A DNA stretch of 52,433 nucleotides from Thermoplasmata archaeon (GTDB taxonomy: Archaea; Thermoplasmatota; Thermoplasmata; UBA10834). The notes beneath the pieces were generated by a model. The model did not search any database. It worked only from the letters and a program-made list of their open reading frames with translations, and was not told where the DNA came from. Below are positions 25,955 through 35,548 of the stretch, one piece after another; the stretch's first letter is position 1, and the number at the start of each line of letters is the position of its first letter. The stretch lies in assembly GCA_029864565.1 (NCBI GenBank), contig JAOTTD010000011.1, forward strand, positions 1 to 52,433, given 5' to 3'. The position numbers were made by a program, and so were the translations under genes.

Positions 25955-27257
25955 ACCGCCATTCGGACGACCGTTTCTCCTTCTTGGATTCTGCATTGAC
26001 GATCGTCCTGATGAGGAACGGCGCGTACAGCGTCGTCGCTATGGAGACCAATACGATCACGGAGTAGGTCTCACTCCCTATCGTACCCATGTTGAGGCCT
26101 ATCATCGCGACGACTATACCGACCTCTCCCCTCGGAACCATTCCTGCGCCTACAATCAGCGCCGTCTTCTCGCCTCGAGTGGCCGCGCCCGCGGCGCAGC
26201 CCGCGAGCTTGGTGAGTATGGCAACCACAGTCAGGGCGATGGCCAAGGGTGCGACGCTGGCGAAATCTGTGAAATCGACCCTAGCTCCCATCACGACGAA
26301 GAAGAAAGGCACCAGCAACACGTTCAACGGTTCGAACTTGTGTTCCAACTCGTAAGTGTCCTTCGTGTCGGAGAAGATCAGCCCAGCGAAGAATGCCCCA
26401 ATGATCGCAGCCAGGCCCACATAGGACGCCATGGCCGAGAGGCCGAAGACGACTATCAATATGATGACGAACGGCGCCTCCTTCTGGACGAGCTTGTCGA
26501 GCCAACTGTCCCTCTTGAAAGCACGCGTATTGTAGTGGATCGACCAGCTCCCGTCCACTGTGCGATCGTGCTTTATCGACCGCTTCCCTGAAGCATATCG
26601 GACCATCCTCGTGCCGAGTATCGTGACAATCGCAACGAAGCACGCGGCCTCCGCGATGACTATCACCACATCCAGGCTCGTAAGACTCTCTCCCGCTGCG
26701 GTTCCGCTGACGAGTGTGAGGACTATCATGGCTAGTATGTCGTCAATGACGGCCGCGCCCAGGATGATCTTGGCCTCGTTGGAGGCGATCATTCCCATGT
26801 CTTGGAGGACTCTCGCGGTTATGCCCACGCTTGTGGCGACCAGGGCCGCCGCGATGAACATCGCCTCGACCGATGAGAAGTTGAGAAGGATGGACACGTA
26901 GTAGCCGGCCACGAACGGGGCCACCACGCCCAGCGTCGCAACGGAGGCTGCGATTAGCCCCACCTTCTTCAGCTCCGAGAGCTTGGTCTCCATACCGACC
27001 GAGAACAACAGGAAAGTCGCGCCCAGGGTTGCGAGCACGTCCATGAACGAATGTTCCGAGGTTATGATGCTGAGGATGGACGGTCCGAGTATGACACCCG
27101 CAATGAGCTCACCCGTAACGGCCGGCAGCTTGAGCCGCTCCATCAATTCGCCTCCTACTTTGGCGGCGAAGAAAGCGACGAATATTAGGAGAAGAGTCTC
27201 CTCAGGTTCCAATGAATCCCATCCGACTACTGGAATGTCGCAGTCGATATTTAACAT
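25932..27257 (-). CDS. CPA2-type cation/proton antiporter
   Basis: A membrane protein of up to 441 residues with ~12 spans, of the KefB/NapA (CPA2) family. The paired aspartates of the ion site are in GAAVIDDILAMI (span 5 region). The family motifs LPAVTGELIAGVILGP and GLIFSDTKD are present. A hydrophilic insert of ~40 residues after span 6 (RSIKHDRTVDGSWSIHYNTR) is unusual. There is no TrkA-N domain. The ATG at 27257 is used. A TATA-like TTAAATAT inside the first codons (27247-27254) could instead give a shorter protein starting at a TTG near 27212. Confidence 0.87.
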   Translation of the reverse strand: MLNIDCDIPVVGWDSLEPEETLLLIFVAFFAAKVGGELMERLKLPAVTGELIAGVILGPSILSIITSEHSFMDVLATLGATFLLFSVGMETKLSELKKVGLIAASVATLGVVAPFVAGYYVSILLNFSSVEAMFIAAALVATSVGITARVLQDMGMIASNEAKIILGAAVIDDILAMIVLTLVSGTAAGESLTSLDVVIVIAEAACFVAIVTILGTRMVRYASGKRSIKHDRTVDGSWSIHYNTRAFKRDSWLDKLVQKEAPFVIILIVVFGLSAMASYVGLAAIIGAFFAGLIFSDTKDTYELEHKFEPLNVLLVPFFFVVMGARVDFTDFASVAPLAIALTVVAILTKLAGCAAGAATRGEKTALIVGAGMVPRGEVGIVVAMIGLNMGTIGSETYSVIVLVSIATTLYAPFLIRTIVNAESKKEKRSSEWRFNLRSRT

Positions 27258-27349
27258 TGAGTCAGAATTGCCGTGCCAGTGGAGACTGGTGCGTACACTG
27301 CATGTAGTTGTAGCTGTTTACCGACGCTCTCGCATGATGACTCGACAGT

Positions 27350-30300
27350 ATGGCATCGATGAGCAATGGCGGCCGTCAAATGCAGAAGACTCACCGCAAC
27401 AGCTGGAGATTGCGAAGCGACCGCAGGGCGCAGGTATCGTTCTCCGTCATAGCAACAGTGCTGCTTCTATCGACAGTCGCTGCCGGAGCCTACTTCGCGA
27501 AGAGAGAGTTGGACGAAGTGTCTGCGCGCAAACGGGCTGCGCTGCTGGAATCGATGGCGTCCGCCGTCGATGAGGTGACACTCGAACTCTCGCTGGCAGC
27601 CGCGGCACGGGCGCAGAGGATCGTCTCAGGGTGGAGCTTGTTCCCGGTCAACGGCACCGATATCTCAGATGCGTTTGCGGACTCGGTCGGGGCATACATA
27701 TCGTCGGCGTTCCCCAGACAGGAGTTCGGGTTCGACATAGCCGTTGGCAACTGGACGGGAGCGCTCTTCTTCTCGGAGATGAACTCTGTGGATCTGATGT
27801 CCACCGAGGCGACCTCCCAGAAGGAACTCGCGCTCGACGGAGAAATCATGACCTACGACGAGTTAATGCCTGGAAGCGAGGAGGCACTCGTCGAAAGGAC
27901 TTCGAGCCCCTATTACTTCGCTGTTGGCAACTTCACCGTCGGCGTCTCGTCTGAGACGACGTCGTTCACAATGGACGCCTCGTTCGAACGGCCCGTTGTA
28001 TCTGCTCTGCCGTTCGTAGAGTCCAAGCTGCGCAAGTTCGAGTCCGCGTCTATCGGCGAGCTTTCGGACCTCGGCAAGACTGTCGCGGACATGCTCACCA
28101 CTCTTGCCCAACTAAGGGTGCTCGAGGGTTTCGGGATGCCGCTGTACTCGTACGGCCTCGACACCAAGGACATCGTGACGGAGCGAGATGTGTACAGAGC
28201 GACACTGGTCGCCCTGTTGGTCGAGCAAGTGCGCCTATTCAGGAGCGCGGACGTCGATTTCGCAAAGAAGGTGACCGAGGAGTGCGAAGGCGGAGACATC
28301 GGCATGAGGGCCGTCCTCTCCTCAAGCGGGAGGTACGCGGACCCTGGTGAGCTGTTTCTATGGTTCCTCGGTCGGAAGGAACCGAACTTGGACCCGACAC
28401 TGGTGGTCGCGTCCGCTGTGAACGGCATAGTGGACCAGCTCGCGGTCAAGCTAATGGATTACATGGGATGGCTGGGAGCGCTCGACGTCGCGGATGGGGT
28501 GGTCGAAACGGTGGCAGATTCGCTGGACTCGCTGGTGGCATTCCTCACCGGGGAGGACAAGGCCCAGGAGGCGGTGGTCTCTTGGATGGAGAACGCGATG
28601 CGCTCGGTCGACGCGGATCCCATCGTCTACTCGGAGATATTCTCGGCCAAGGTCGATTGTGGAGTGTATGTGCCCGAGCGGGTCTACTTCGTGGAGGACC
28701 TCGCGGGAGAGATTCATCCCGTGTACGTAGGTAACTACACGGTTCTACTGGACCTGCCGAAATACGACCTCTTGGGAGCGGACATCTGGAGGGAGTTCTA
28801 CGAGGAGTTCAAGGAACATCAGCAGTCCACGAGGGGCCTCGTGTACGACAGCCTCATGAGGCTCGCCTACGACATCGCCACGCAGACGGTGTACCAGCTG
28901 GACGATTTCGTAATCGACCCGTTCGACGGGGACGGCCTGTTCAGCACGCTCGCGAGCGCATCTCGGAGTGTCTCGTTCCTCGCAGATCGTGAGACGCTAT
29001 CGAGGTCCGTGGCCGACCTCCCCATGTTCTCCGCGCAGTGGACGATGGCGTCCGAGCTGTCCTCGTTCGCCATGGAACACGCTGCGGAGCTGTTCGACCA
29101 GGATCTCACCGAGGTCGCCGGATCGGAACTGTCGGCGGCTCTGCTTGCCGGTGCGCGGTATCCGTACATCCCTGACCTTGTGGTACCTGTCGAACAGCAG
29201 CTCGAGGACTTGGTTCGCAATGACATCCTCAACGACCCGTCATGGGGGGTCTCTGAAAGGCTCGAGCAGTCCGTGCTGTCCATCGGGCTCGTGCACCTCA
29301 AGCGGTTCCTCTCGATCTTGAATTCGTCGGTGACCCAGTCGGATGATGGATTTGTCGGGCCGATGATAGATGCGTTTGCAGCGATGCTCGTCGAAGGTGC
29401 AGAAGGGTTCCCGGGAATGGCTCGTCTCATCGAGTCCATGCTCTCCCGTGTCGCCAAATCAGTGCTGGCTCAGAAAAGGCTAGCAAACCACAAGGGGGCT
29501 GTCTTCCTTGACCTCGTCACCCCGTTCGAGTTCTGGGACGGCAACCTCTCCTCGGCGACGGAGAACGGCACGGTGCTCTCCGAGACTCTAGCCGTCGATA
29601 TCGTCGACGGCATGCAGCCGATGACTGCGGTCCCATTCGACCCCGGGCGGGGATACGACGGCCTAGGCAGCCTGGTGCCGGCCAACGAATTCCTCGTGAT
29701 GGTCAAGAGGCCATGGGATTTCGACAGGTCCCAGGAAGATTACCCCAATACGCACCTCACATCGCTGCTGAACACATCGGCCACGCCCTATGCTACGCAA
29801 TGGATTGTGCAAGTCCGTGCCAGCATCGGGGTGACTGTGACCTCTTCTGGCACTCTGCTCGATTCGGTTCACGGCGACGGCGAGGTCGCCTCGGACCGTG
29901 TGTTGGGAGTGGACCTATGCCTGCCGATAGTCGTACACTCCGCGACTCCCCTGAACGGCGTGGATTACAACCCCACGAACACCGCACTATCGGATGCCGT
30001 CGCCGCGGCGCGCATGTTCTGCGATATCGTCTGGGACAAGCTCGAGCCAATAGTGGGATGGGTCAAGGATGGGCTCGACCGCGTGCTGTGGTTCCTCGAG
30101 GACTTCTTCGATGTCATAACCAGTTTCGCGACGAGGTTGATCAGGTGTGTCGCTGGCGGTCTGACAAAGCTGGTGGAGACCATCCAGGAGTATGTCGAGA
30201 GGTTTGCCAACTCTGTCCTAGGGAAGGCGGTGAAGCTGCTGATAGACATGACGGGCACTGTCGAGGTGCGGATATCGCTCTACGGATTCACCGTGACGAT

Positions 30301-31792
30301 CCGCACCAACCTGCCGGACCTGCTGTTCAAAGATGCAAGGGACCTGCTCAGGGTCATGGTGCACAGCAGGCACCTGGGGCCAGGGTTGACTTTCGGAATC
30401 AGGGTTGCGAAGCTATCTGACGGCAGGTACGACGTCATAGTCAACGGAACCCTCACCACCGACGATTTCTCCGCCGAGATAGTGATAGACCCGCTGATGC
30501 AGGTGAAACGGCGCTTCGCGGAACTGCATCTAAAGTCGAAGACATGGAGGCTGGACCTGTCTATTCCCGAGGTGGAACCGTACGAGGCCACTAGCGTCAG
30601 CAGCTCAGACCTTCCTGGAGTGGGCGCGCTGTTGTCCAACATACCCCTGCCGATGCTGGGGTTGTCCGCGTCGGTCGAGCTGGGCATGAAGGTGAAGTAC
30701 TCTCCTCCGTTTCCGGCGAACCTGGTCGTCAACGAGTTCGAGGCGAACCCGCCCGGAGACGACGCAGGCAAGGAGTGGGTGGAGCTTTACAATCCGCTCG
30801 GAGAGACGGTGAACCTCGAAGGGTGGAGGCTGGAGACCATACACGGCTCGACCGCCTCGTTGGAACTGAGCGGCTCGGTGCCACCAGGAGGCTACGCCGT
30901 CTTCACGTTCAGAGAGACGTCGATCGACAACGGTCAAGCGGGCGACCCATTCAACGACGGTGACTCCATCTCGCTAATCAGCCCGAGCGGTGACGTCGTC
31001 GACCTCACGCCGATGCTGAGCGATGTCTCCAATGACCTGAAGAGCCATCAACGCAACTGGGACGGCGGGCCAAAATGGGGGCTCCGCCAGAGCACGAAGG
31101 CGGACTCGAACGGTGTGCCCACGTTCCTCGCGACAGCAGACTACATCGTGAAGGCGTTGTTCGAGGCGTTCAAGGAGGCCTTCGCCGAAACGAAGACCGC
31201 GGAGGCCTCCGCGTCATTGGACTTTCTGAGACTGCTCGGAGAGAGGGTGCTCACACACTTCATCGAAAACCTACTGGACATACTGAAGGACATAATCCAC
31301 GAGGTGGTTTTCTACTTCGAGGTAACCCTCAGCGACGCCACCGGCGCTGCAGGGGCGGGCTTCAGGCTGTCGTTCGTAGTCAAGGGCGAGGCCATCGCCG
31401 AGCTCTTGAAGTGGTTGATCAAGAGCCTCGCGACGTACATCGTCAACCTGGGAAGGGCGGGCAACCCCATCGAGTACCCGTCGCATCCAGAGCTGTTCTT
31501 CGCGAACCTGCAGATCAGATTCGAGGTATTGTTCTTCGTGGGGATGCCGAAGATGTTAACGGCGCTCGGCGCACGGGTTGACCTCGACAAGAGGGTCACC
31601 GCCGTGGTCGCGGTCTCGCCTAACATACCCGCGATCGGCAAGTTGGCCGGCAAGGATTGGGGGATTTGGTCGGTGGATTTCGGCCTCTGTCTCGAAGGAG
31701 TGCCGAGGGAGGTCGTGGGCACGGCTCTGATCAAGACTTCGGGCGACCTGATAGACATCTGGCTCGTTCGCGCTCGGGCCTGTGGCATCTGA
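27350..31792 (+). CDS. Giant secreted/surface protein with pilin-like N-terminus and lamin-tail domain
   Basis: A 1480-residue protein that I cannot assign to a known function. The N-terminus has RRA (25-27) followed by QVSFSVIATVLLLS and a ~20-residue hydrophobic helix. It resembles the class III signal of archaeal pilin-like proteins cut by a prepilin peptidase. The rest is extracytoplasmic in style, with many acidic residues and amphipathic helices. A lamin-tail (LTD) beta-sandwich lies at about 1123-1240: NLVVNEFEANPPGDDAGKEWVELYNP, VNLEGWRLET and PPGGYAVFTF. The last ~240 residues return to helices and strands without an obvious C-terminal anchor. It is flanked by two antiporter genes. 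Haloarchaea have large proteins with a comparable N-terminal start near pilus genes, but none of those genes is seen here. Confidence 0.72.
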   Translation: MASMSNGGRQMQKTHRNSWRLRSDRRAQVSFSVIATVLLLSTVAAGAYFAKRELDEVSARKRAALLESMASAVDEVTLELSLAAAARAQRIVSGWSLFPVNGTDISDAFADSVGAYISSAFPRQEFGFDIAVGNWTGALFFSEMNSVDLMSTEATSQKELALDGEIMTYDELMPGSEEALVERTSSPYYFAVGNFTVGVSSETTSFTMDASFERPVVSALPFVESKLRKFESASIGELSDLGKTVADMLTTLAQLRVLEGFGMPLYSYGLDTKDIVTERDVYRATLVALLVEQVRLFRSADVDFAKKVTEECEGGDIGMRAVLSSSGRYADPGELFLWFLGRKEPNLDPTLVVASAVNGIVDQLAVKLMDYMGWLGALDVADGVVETVADSLDSLVAFLTGEDKAQEAVVSWMENAMRSVDADPIVYSEIFSAKVDCGVYVPERVYFVEDLAGEIHPVYVGNYTVLLDLPKYDLLGADIWREFYEEFKEHQQSTRGLVYDSLMRLAYDIATQTVYQLDDFVIDPFDGDGLFSTLASASRSVSFLADRETLSRSVADLPMFSAQWTMASELSSFAMEHAAELFDQDLTEVAGSELSAALLAGARYPYIPDLVVPVEQQLEDLVRNDILNDPSWGVSERLEQSVLSIGLVHLKRFLSILNSSVTQSDDGFVGPMIDAFAAMLVEGAEGFPGMARLIESMLSRVAKSVLAQKRLANHKGAVFLDLVTPFEFWDGNLSSATENGTVLSETLAVDIVDGMQPMTAVPFDPGRGYDGLGSLVPANEFLVMVKRPWDFDRSQEDYPNTHLTSLLNTSATPYATQWIVQVRASIGVTVTSSGTLLDSVHGDGEVASDRVLGVDLCLPIVVHSATPLNGVDYNPTNTALSDAVAAARMFCDIVWDKLEPIVGWVKDGLDRVLWFLEDFFDVITSFATRLIRCVAGGLTKLVETIQEYVERFANSVLGKAVKLLIDMTGTVEVRISLYGFTVTIRTNLPDLLFKDARDLLRVMVHSRHLGPGLTFGIRVAKLSDGRYDVIVNGTLTTDDFSAEIVIDPLMQVKRRFAELHLKSKTWRLDLSIPEVEPYEATSVSSSDLPGVGALLSNIPLPMLGLSASVELGMKVKYSPPFPANLVVNEFEANPPGDDAGKEWVELYNPLGETVNLEGWRLETIHGSTASLELSGSVPPGGYAVFTFRETSIDNGQAGDPFNDGDSISLISPSGDVVDLTPMLSDVSNDLKSHQRNWDGGPKWGLRQSTKADSNGVPTFLATADYIVKALFEAFKEAFAETKTAEASASLDFLRLLGERVLTHFIENLLDILKDIIHEVVFYFEVTLSDATGAAGAGFRLSFVVKGEAIAELLKWLIKSLATYIVNLGRAGNPIEYPSHPELFFANLQIRFEVLFFVGMPKMLTALGARVDLDKRVTAVVAVSPNIPAIGKLAGKDWGIWSVDFGLCLEGVPREVVGTALIKTSGDLIDIWLVRARACGI

Positions 31793-31883
31793 ACGGAGGC
31801 TGAATACTCATCTGGCACAGCACCTGATTGGCACTCCTTCGAAACAAATAAGTGGGCCCCCGCTATCAGAGTCGGGAGACGAC

Positions 31884-33119
31884 ATGGACGTCATATCGGA
31901 ATCCCTTATGGACAGCTTTGACACGCTGCTTGAATCGGTGTGGTTCAAGCTTACGTTTCTGCTAGTCGTAGCGCTGTTCGCGGGGTTCCTCTTCGCGCGT
32001 TTCGGGCAGCCCAAGGTCATCGGATACATCCTCATCGGCGTCGTGATTGGCCCCAGCCTTCTGGGCATAATCAGACCATTCGGAGAGGAGTCCGTCTCCG
32101 GCCTCCCAGAGTCAATAATGATGCTCGCTGAGCTCGGATCGCTCGTGCTGCTGTTCATGATCGGCCTCGAGTGCGACCTCCGTGAGTTATACACTAGGAA
32201 ATCCATCAGCATCGCCCTCGGCGGGGTGATAGTTCCCTGGGTCGGGGGGTTCTCTATCGCCTATCTCGCGGGGTTCGACATCGAGGCTGTCTTCATAGGG
32301 GCGACGCTGGTGGCCACGAGCGTCGCCGTCACTGCTAGCGTCATAGCCGACCTCGGCCTGATTGGTGGACACGTCTCGAACGCGATAGTCGGAGCGGCCG
32401 TGGTTGACGACATACTCGGCATGATCGTCCTATCGATTGCCAAGGGCATGTCGTTCGGCGGGATCAACGCGACCGAGCTGGCTCTGCTGGTAATCGGGGC
32501 GGTTGTCTTCGTCGTTCTCGGAGCTTGGATAGGCACCAGGTTCCTGGTCAAACTCGTGTTCCAAGTACAGATCACGGGATACAAGAGGAAACTCCCGCTG
32601 AGCGGTTTCACGCTGGCGCTTGCGATAGCCTTTCTGTACGCCTTCATTGGAGAGCTGATCGGCATCTCAGGTATAGTCGGGGCCTTCGTCGCGGGCACGG
32701 TCTTCGCCGGATCCGCCCTAAGAGACGGTATAAGAAAGGGCACCCAGTACCTCGAGGCGTTGTTCGTTCCCCTGTTCTTTGTGTCGCTCGGAACGGTGGT
32801 CAACCTGGGAGAGATATGGAACACCATCCTCTTCGGCGTGAGCCTTACGATAGTGGCAATAGCGACCAAGGTCGTAGGCTGCGGCCTGCCGGCGTGGCTG
32901 AACGGCATGGGCAAGTGGGACTCGATAGCCATCGGCATCGGCATGACGCCGAGGCTGGAGGTCGCCCTCGTGATAGCGTATTACGGTCTCTCAACTGGGA
33001 TAATCGGAGTAGACCTGTACTCGGTCGTTGTGTTCATGGGCCTTGTGACTGCAATCGTTTCCGCGCCAATCCTAAAGAATGTACTGAGGCGCGGAGGATA
33101 TGACCTCGAAGGCATCTGA
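31884..33119 (+). CDS. CPA2-type cation/proton antiporter (second copy)
   Basis: A 411-residue antiporter with ~12 spans. Key motifs are GQPKVIGYILIGVVIGPSLLG and the ion-site aspartates in GAAVVDDILGMI. SGIVGAFVAGTVFAG and GMTPRLEVALVIAYYG (the CPA2 R-x-E element) are also seen. The ATG at 31884 is supported by GGAG 5 nt upstream and by AAATAAG near 31846; the frame is open back to 31782 but that part is polar and lacks support. It is clearly diverged from the 25932-27257 copy and lacks its hydrophilic insert. The transported ion (Na+ or K+) cannot be decided. Confidence 0.87.
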   Translation: MDVISESLMDSFDTLLESVWFKLTFLLVVALFAGFLFARFGQPKVIGYILIGVVIGPSLLGIIRPFGEESVSGLPESIMMLAELGSLVLLFMIGLECDLRELYTRKSISIALGGVIVPWVGGFSIAYLAGFDIEAVFIGATLVATSVAVTASVIADLGLIGGHVSNAIVGAAVVDDILGMIVLSIAKGMSFGGINATELALLVIGAVVFVVLGAWIGTRFLVKLVFQVQITGYKRKLPLSGFTLALAIAFLYAFIGELIGISGIVGAFVAGTVFAGSALRDGIRKGTQYLEALFVPLFFVSLGTVVNLGEIWNTILFGVSLTIVAIATKVVGCGLPAWLNGMGKWDSIAIGIGMTPRLEVALVIAYYGLSTGIIGVDLYSVVVFMGLVTAIVSAPILKNVLRRGGYDLEGI

Positions 33120-33140
33120 GGTCTGAAGCTGAGGGGATGC

Positions 33141-33341
33141 CTACGTCTCAATCTGAGCGAACTCGTGCGAGCGCTCCTTGCCGTTGACCGTCGCATCGCT
33201 CTCCACGGATTCCGGGCCCTTGTTGCCAAGGGCAATAAGAAAGGCCCGGCCGAAGGCGATGGCACCGTCGGTGTTGGCGGCCTGCAGCTCCCTAAGGAAA
33301 GCCTTCCCGACGAGCAGTGCGAATTCCCTGTTCTCTGCCAT
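33141..33341 (-). CDS. Small protein of unknown function
   Basis: A 66-residue soluble protein, helical in its first half (FALLVGKAFLRELQAA, then AIAFGRAFLIALGN) with a polar tail. The ATG at 33341 is preceded by AGGAG with 9 nt spacing, and a promoter lies upstream (33364-33399), so the gene looks real although it resembles nothing I know. It is convergent with the second antiporter gene. Confidence 0.55.
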   Translation of the reverse strand: MAENREFALLVGKAFLRELQAANTDGAIAFGRAFLIALGNKGPESVESDATVNGKERSHEFAQIET

Positions 33342-33363
33342 CTTGTCCAACTCCTTTCCATTT

Positions 33364-33399
33364 GTCTATATAGACTATTCGGAGTCGGGGGTATTAAAA
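33364..33399 (-). promoter_or_regulatory. Promoter with a 12-bp palindrome at the predicted start site
   Basis: On the minus strand TTTTAATA (33392-33399) predicts transcription from about 33370. The perfect palindrome GTCTATATAGAC (33364-33375) covers that point, which suggests an operator for the small gene at 33141-33341. Confidence 0.5.
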
Positions 33400-33478
33400 G
33401 GGGCAGAGGTGACAATCATCGTTGATTCTCAGGTTAACGAAATTTGTCGTTTTCCGTATCAGCTGAAGGGCGGTTCGC

Positions 33479-34741
33479 TCATTGCAGCAGGTCGGTGCCC
33501 TTCATGTATGGTATCAGCACCTCGGGAATCGCCACCGTGCCGTCTCTGTTCTGGCAGTTCTCGAGCACTGCGGCGAACGTCCTGGCAAGGGCTATCCCTG
33601 AGCCGTTCAGTGTGTGGACGAACTCGCTCTTCAGGTGGGGCTCCCTCCTGAACTTGATCATCGCCCTTCGGGCCTGGAAGCTCTTGAAGTCGCTGCATGA
33701 GGAGACTTCGAGCCACTGCTCCATTCCAGGCGAATGGGTCTCTATATCGTAAGTCTTGGACGAGTGAAACCCCATACTGCCGCTGCAGAGCAGCTTAACC
33801 CTGTAAGGCATCTGCAGGGCCTGCAGGATCGATTCCGCATCTGCCAGGAGAGTCTCCAGCTCCGCCTGTGAGGTTTCGGGAACGACGAACTTGACCAGTT
33901 CGACCTTGTTGAACTGGTGGACGCGTGCGATGCCCTTCGTCTCGATGTGCTTCCCCGCCTCGCGTCTGAAAGAGGGCAAATAGGCCGTGTGATAGATCGG
34001 CAGCTGGCTCATCTCCAGTATCTCATCGGCGTACAGATTGGTGACCGGGACCTCAGCGGTCGGATTAAGCCAGAGGTCGTCCCGTTCGATCCAGTACATG
34101 TCATCCTGCATCTTGGGCAGCTGCCCTGTGCCTATGCAGCTCTTCCGGTTTATGATGGCAGGGGGGAACACCTCCTGATATCCCTGCCCGTTGTGGATGT
34201 CTAGCATCATGTTGATAAGCGCCCTCTCGAGCCTGGCGCCGTCGCCCTTCAGCACGTAGAAGCCGGTGCCAGCCACCTTCGCGCCGCGGTCGAAATCGAT
34301 TATGTCCAGCCGCTCGCCGATTTCCCAATGCGGCAGCGGCTTGAAGTCGAAAGCCCTCTTCGACCCCCATGTCTTGACGACGACATCGCCGACGTCTTGG
34401 TCTCCGACAGGCACGCTCGGGTCAGGCAGGTTCGGCAGGTTCAACAGGCAGTCGTCCCGCTTGTCGTTCAAGCCGCCAAGCTCCTTGTCGATCTCCTTGA
34501 TCCGCTGGGAGATGGACTTCATCTCGTCGATCCTGGCGGCCTTCTTGTCCTCCGAGAGATTGGGAACCTCGGCCGCGACCTCATTCCTCCGCTTCCTCAG
34601 GGCGTTGGCCTCATCGGTCAATGTCCTCCATCGCCCGTCCGCCTCGAGGAACTCCTCGAGGACCGACATGTCCTGCCTCCTGTCCGACAGGGCCTTCCGC
34701 ACGAGCTGTTCTTCCTCGCGGATCAACCTCGCATCCAACAT
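33479..34741 (-). CDS. serS: Seryl-tRNA synthetase
   Basis: Charges tRNA-Ser (and tRNA-Sec where present). The 420-residue class II enzyme is the common bacterial/eukaryal-like SerRS, not the rare methanogen type. The N-terminal tRNA-binding coiled coil covers ~30-105. Catalytic motifs follow: PTAEVPVTN, motif 2 FRREAGKHIETKGIARVHQF, and motif 3 NGSGIALARTFAAVLEN. The ATG at 34741 follows AGGA at ~9 nt; a GTG three codons upstream (34750) is possible. It lies 66 nt after the yhbY-like gene. Confidence 0.95.
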   Translation of the reverse strand: MLDARLIREEEQLVRKALSDRRQDMSVLEEFLEADGRWRTLTDEANALRKRRNEVAAEVPNLSEDKKAARIDEMKSISQRIKEIDKELGGLNDKRDDCLLNLPNLPDPSVPVGDQDVGDVVVKTWGSKRAFDFKPLPHWEIGERLDIIDFDRGAKVAGTGFYVLKGDGARLERALINMMLDIHNGQGYQEVFPPAIINRKSCIGTGQLPKMQDDMYWIERDDLWLNPTAEVPVTNLYADEILEMSQLPIYHTAYLPSFRREAGKHIETKGIARVHQFNKVELVKFVVPETSQAELETLLADAESILQALQMPYRVKLLCSGSMGFHSSKTYDIETHSPGMEQWLEVSSCSDFKSFQARRAMIKFRREPHLKSEFVHTLNGSGIALARTFAAVLENCQNRDGTVAIPEVLIPYMKGTDLLQ

Positions 34742-34807
34742 CAGCCGCACTTCCTTTTATCCATCAATTCCAAATCGCCTCTTAGTGAACATGCATTTTA
34801 CGACACA

Positions 34808-35071
34808 TCATCGCCTGCTCAGCACGACCGTCCTGCCCCGGATGTCTACGACGTCGGATGACGACACTTCCGAGAGCTCAACAGCAGCCCTCTTCGGGTC
34901 CACCTGATAGGACGGGTTGAGGCGCACCTTGACCAGCCCCTTCGCCTTCACCTGCTTCCTGAGCTCCTCAGCCAACTGGGGCGTGAGCCCATCCTTCCCT
35001 ATCTGGACCGTCGGTCTGAGCGACTGCGCCTCGGATCTGAGCGCGCGCGTATCCTTCGCTTTAGCCGTCAT
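34808..35071 (-). CDS. YhbY/CRM-domain RNA-binding protein
   Basis: An 87-residue protein that is a single CRS1-YhbY (CRM) domain: LRPTVQIGKDGLTPQLAEELRKQVKAKG carries the GKxG-type loop, followed by LVKVRLNPS. CRM domains bind ribosomal precursor and intron RNAs. Its start is 3 nt after the stop of the RNase P subunit gene, so the two are cotranscribed, which supports a role in RNA maturation. Confidence 0.88.
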   Translation of the reverse strand: MTAKAKDTRALRSEAQSLRPTVQIGKDGLTPQLAEELRKQVKAKGLVKVRLNPSYQVDPKRAAVELSEVSSSDVVDIRGRTVVLSRR

Positions 35072-35074
35072 TTC

Positions 35075-35395
35075 TCACTCGCTCCAATGCTTTCCTATCG
35101 GGAACCGCTGCACACGGCCACACCGCAGGCAGCTCACCGACAACCTGCGCCCACCTGTGCGCACCCGGACGTTCCTGGGCGGGACGAAGAACGCGTGACA
35201 CGAAGGACAGTACGTCCTCTTATGCCTCGCGGGCACTTTGTACCTCTCGCTGACGCGAATAGCGAGAGAGACGTATCTGATGGCCCTGTCATCCTTGCCG
35301 ACGCGCGCCTCTCGCTCCGCGAGCGCGAACAGCCTGTCGACCTGCTGCTCGGCGAGCCCTCTCGCCTGCTTCTTGGTCATGTGTCTCCGAGCCAT
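35075..35395 (-). CDS. rnp4: RNase P protein subunit Rpp21 (component 4)
   Basis: An archaeal RNase P subunit for tRNA 5' maturation, 106 residues. An N-terminal helical part (ARGLAEQQVDRLFALAERE) is followed by a zinc ribbon with CPSC and CLRC and basic residues between (RNVRVRTGGRRLSVSC). TTTAATACC on the minus strand (about 35421-35430) predicts a start of transcription within a few nt of the ATG. Confidence 0.92.
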   Translation of the reverse strand: MARRHMTKKQARGLAEQQVDRLFALAEREARVGKDDRAIRYVSLAIRVSERYKVPARHKRTYCPSCHAFFVPPRNVRVRTGGRRLSVSCLRCGRVQRFPIGKHWSE

Positions 35396-35489
35396 ACACC
35401 CCTTGATGCGTCCGTGTGGTATTAAACCGTTATCGACAGATGCCAGGACGGCTGCCGCGGCTGGATGCGGCCTATGGGAACTCAGTGAG

Positions 35490-35499
35490 ATTTAAATAC
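35490..35499 (+). promoter_or_regulatory. TATA box of the L10e gene
   Basis: GATTTAAATA lies about 55 nt before the rpl10e ATG and predicts a leader of ~30 nt with GGTGATAGC before the start codon. Confidence 0.55.
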
Positions 35500-35548
35500 A
35501 GCAACCATTATTGCGCAAGCCTGAAGCGCATAAGCACCTGGTGATAGC

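Noticed and set aside
27258-27349. Shared divergent promoter for the antiporter and the giant protein
   Set aside because: No convincing plus-strand TATA box is visible, and the minus-strand candidate lies inside the annotated antiporter start.
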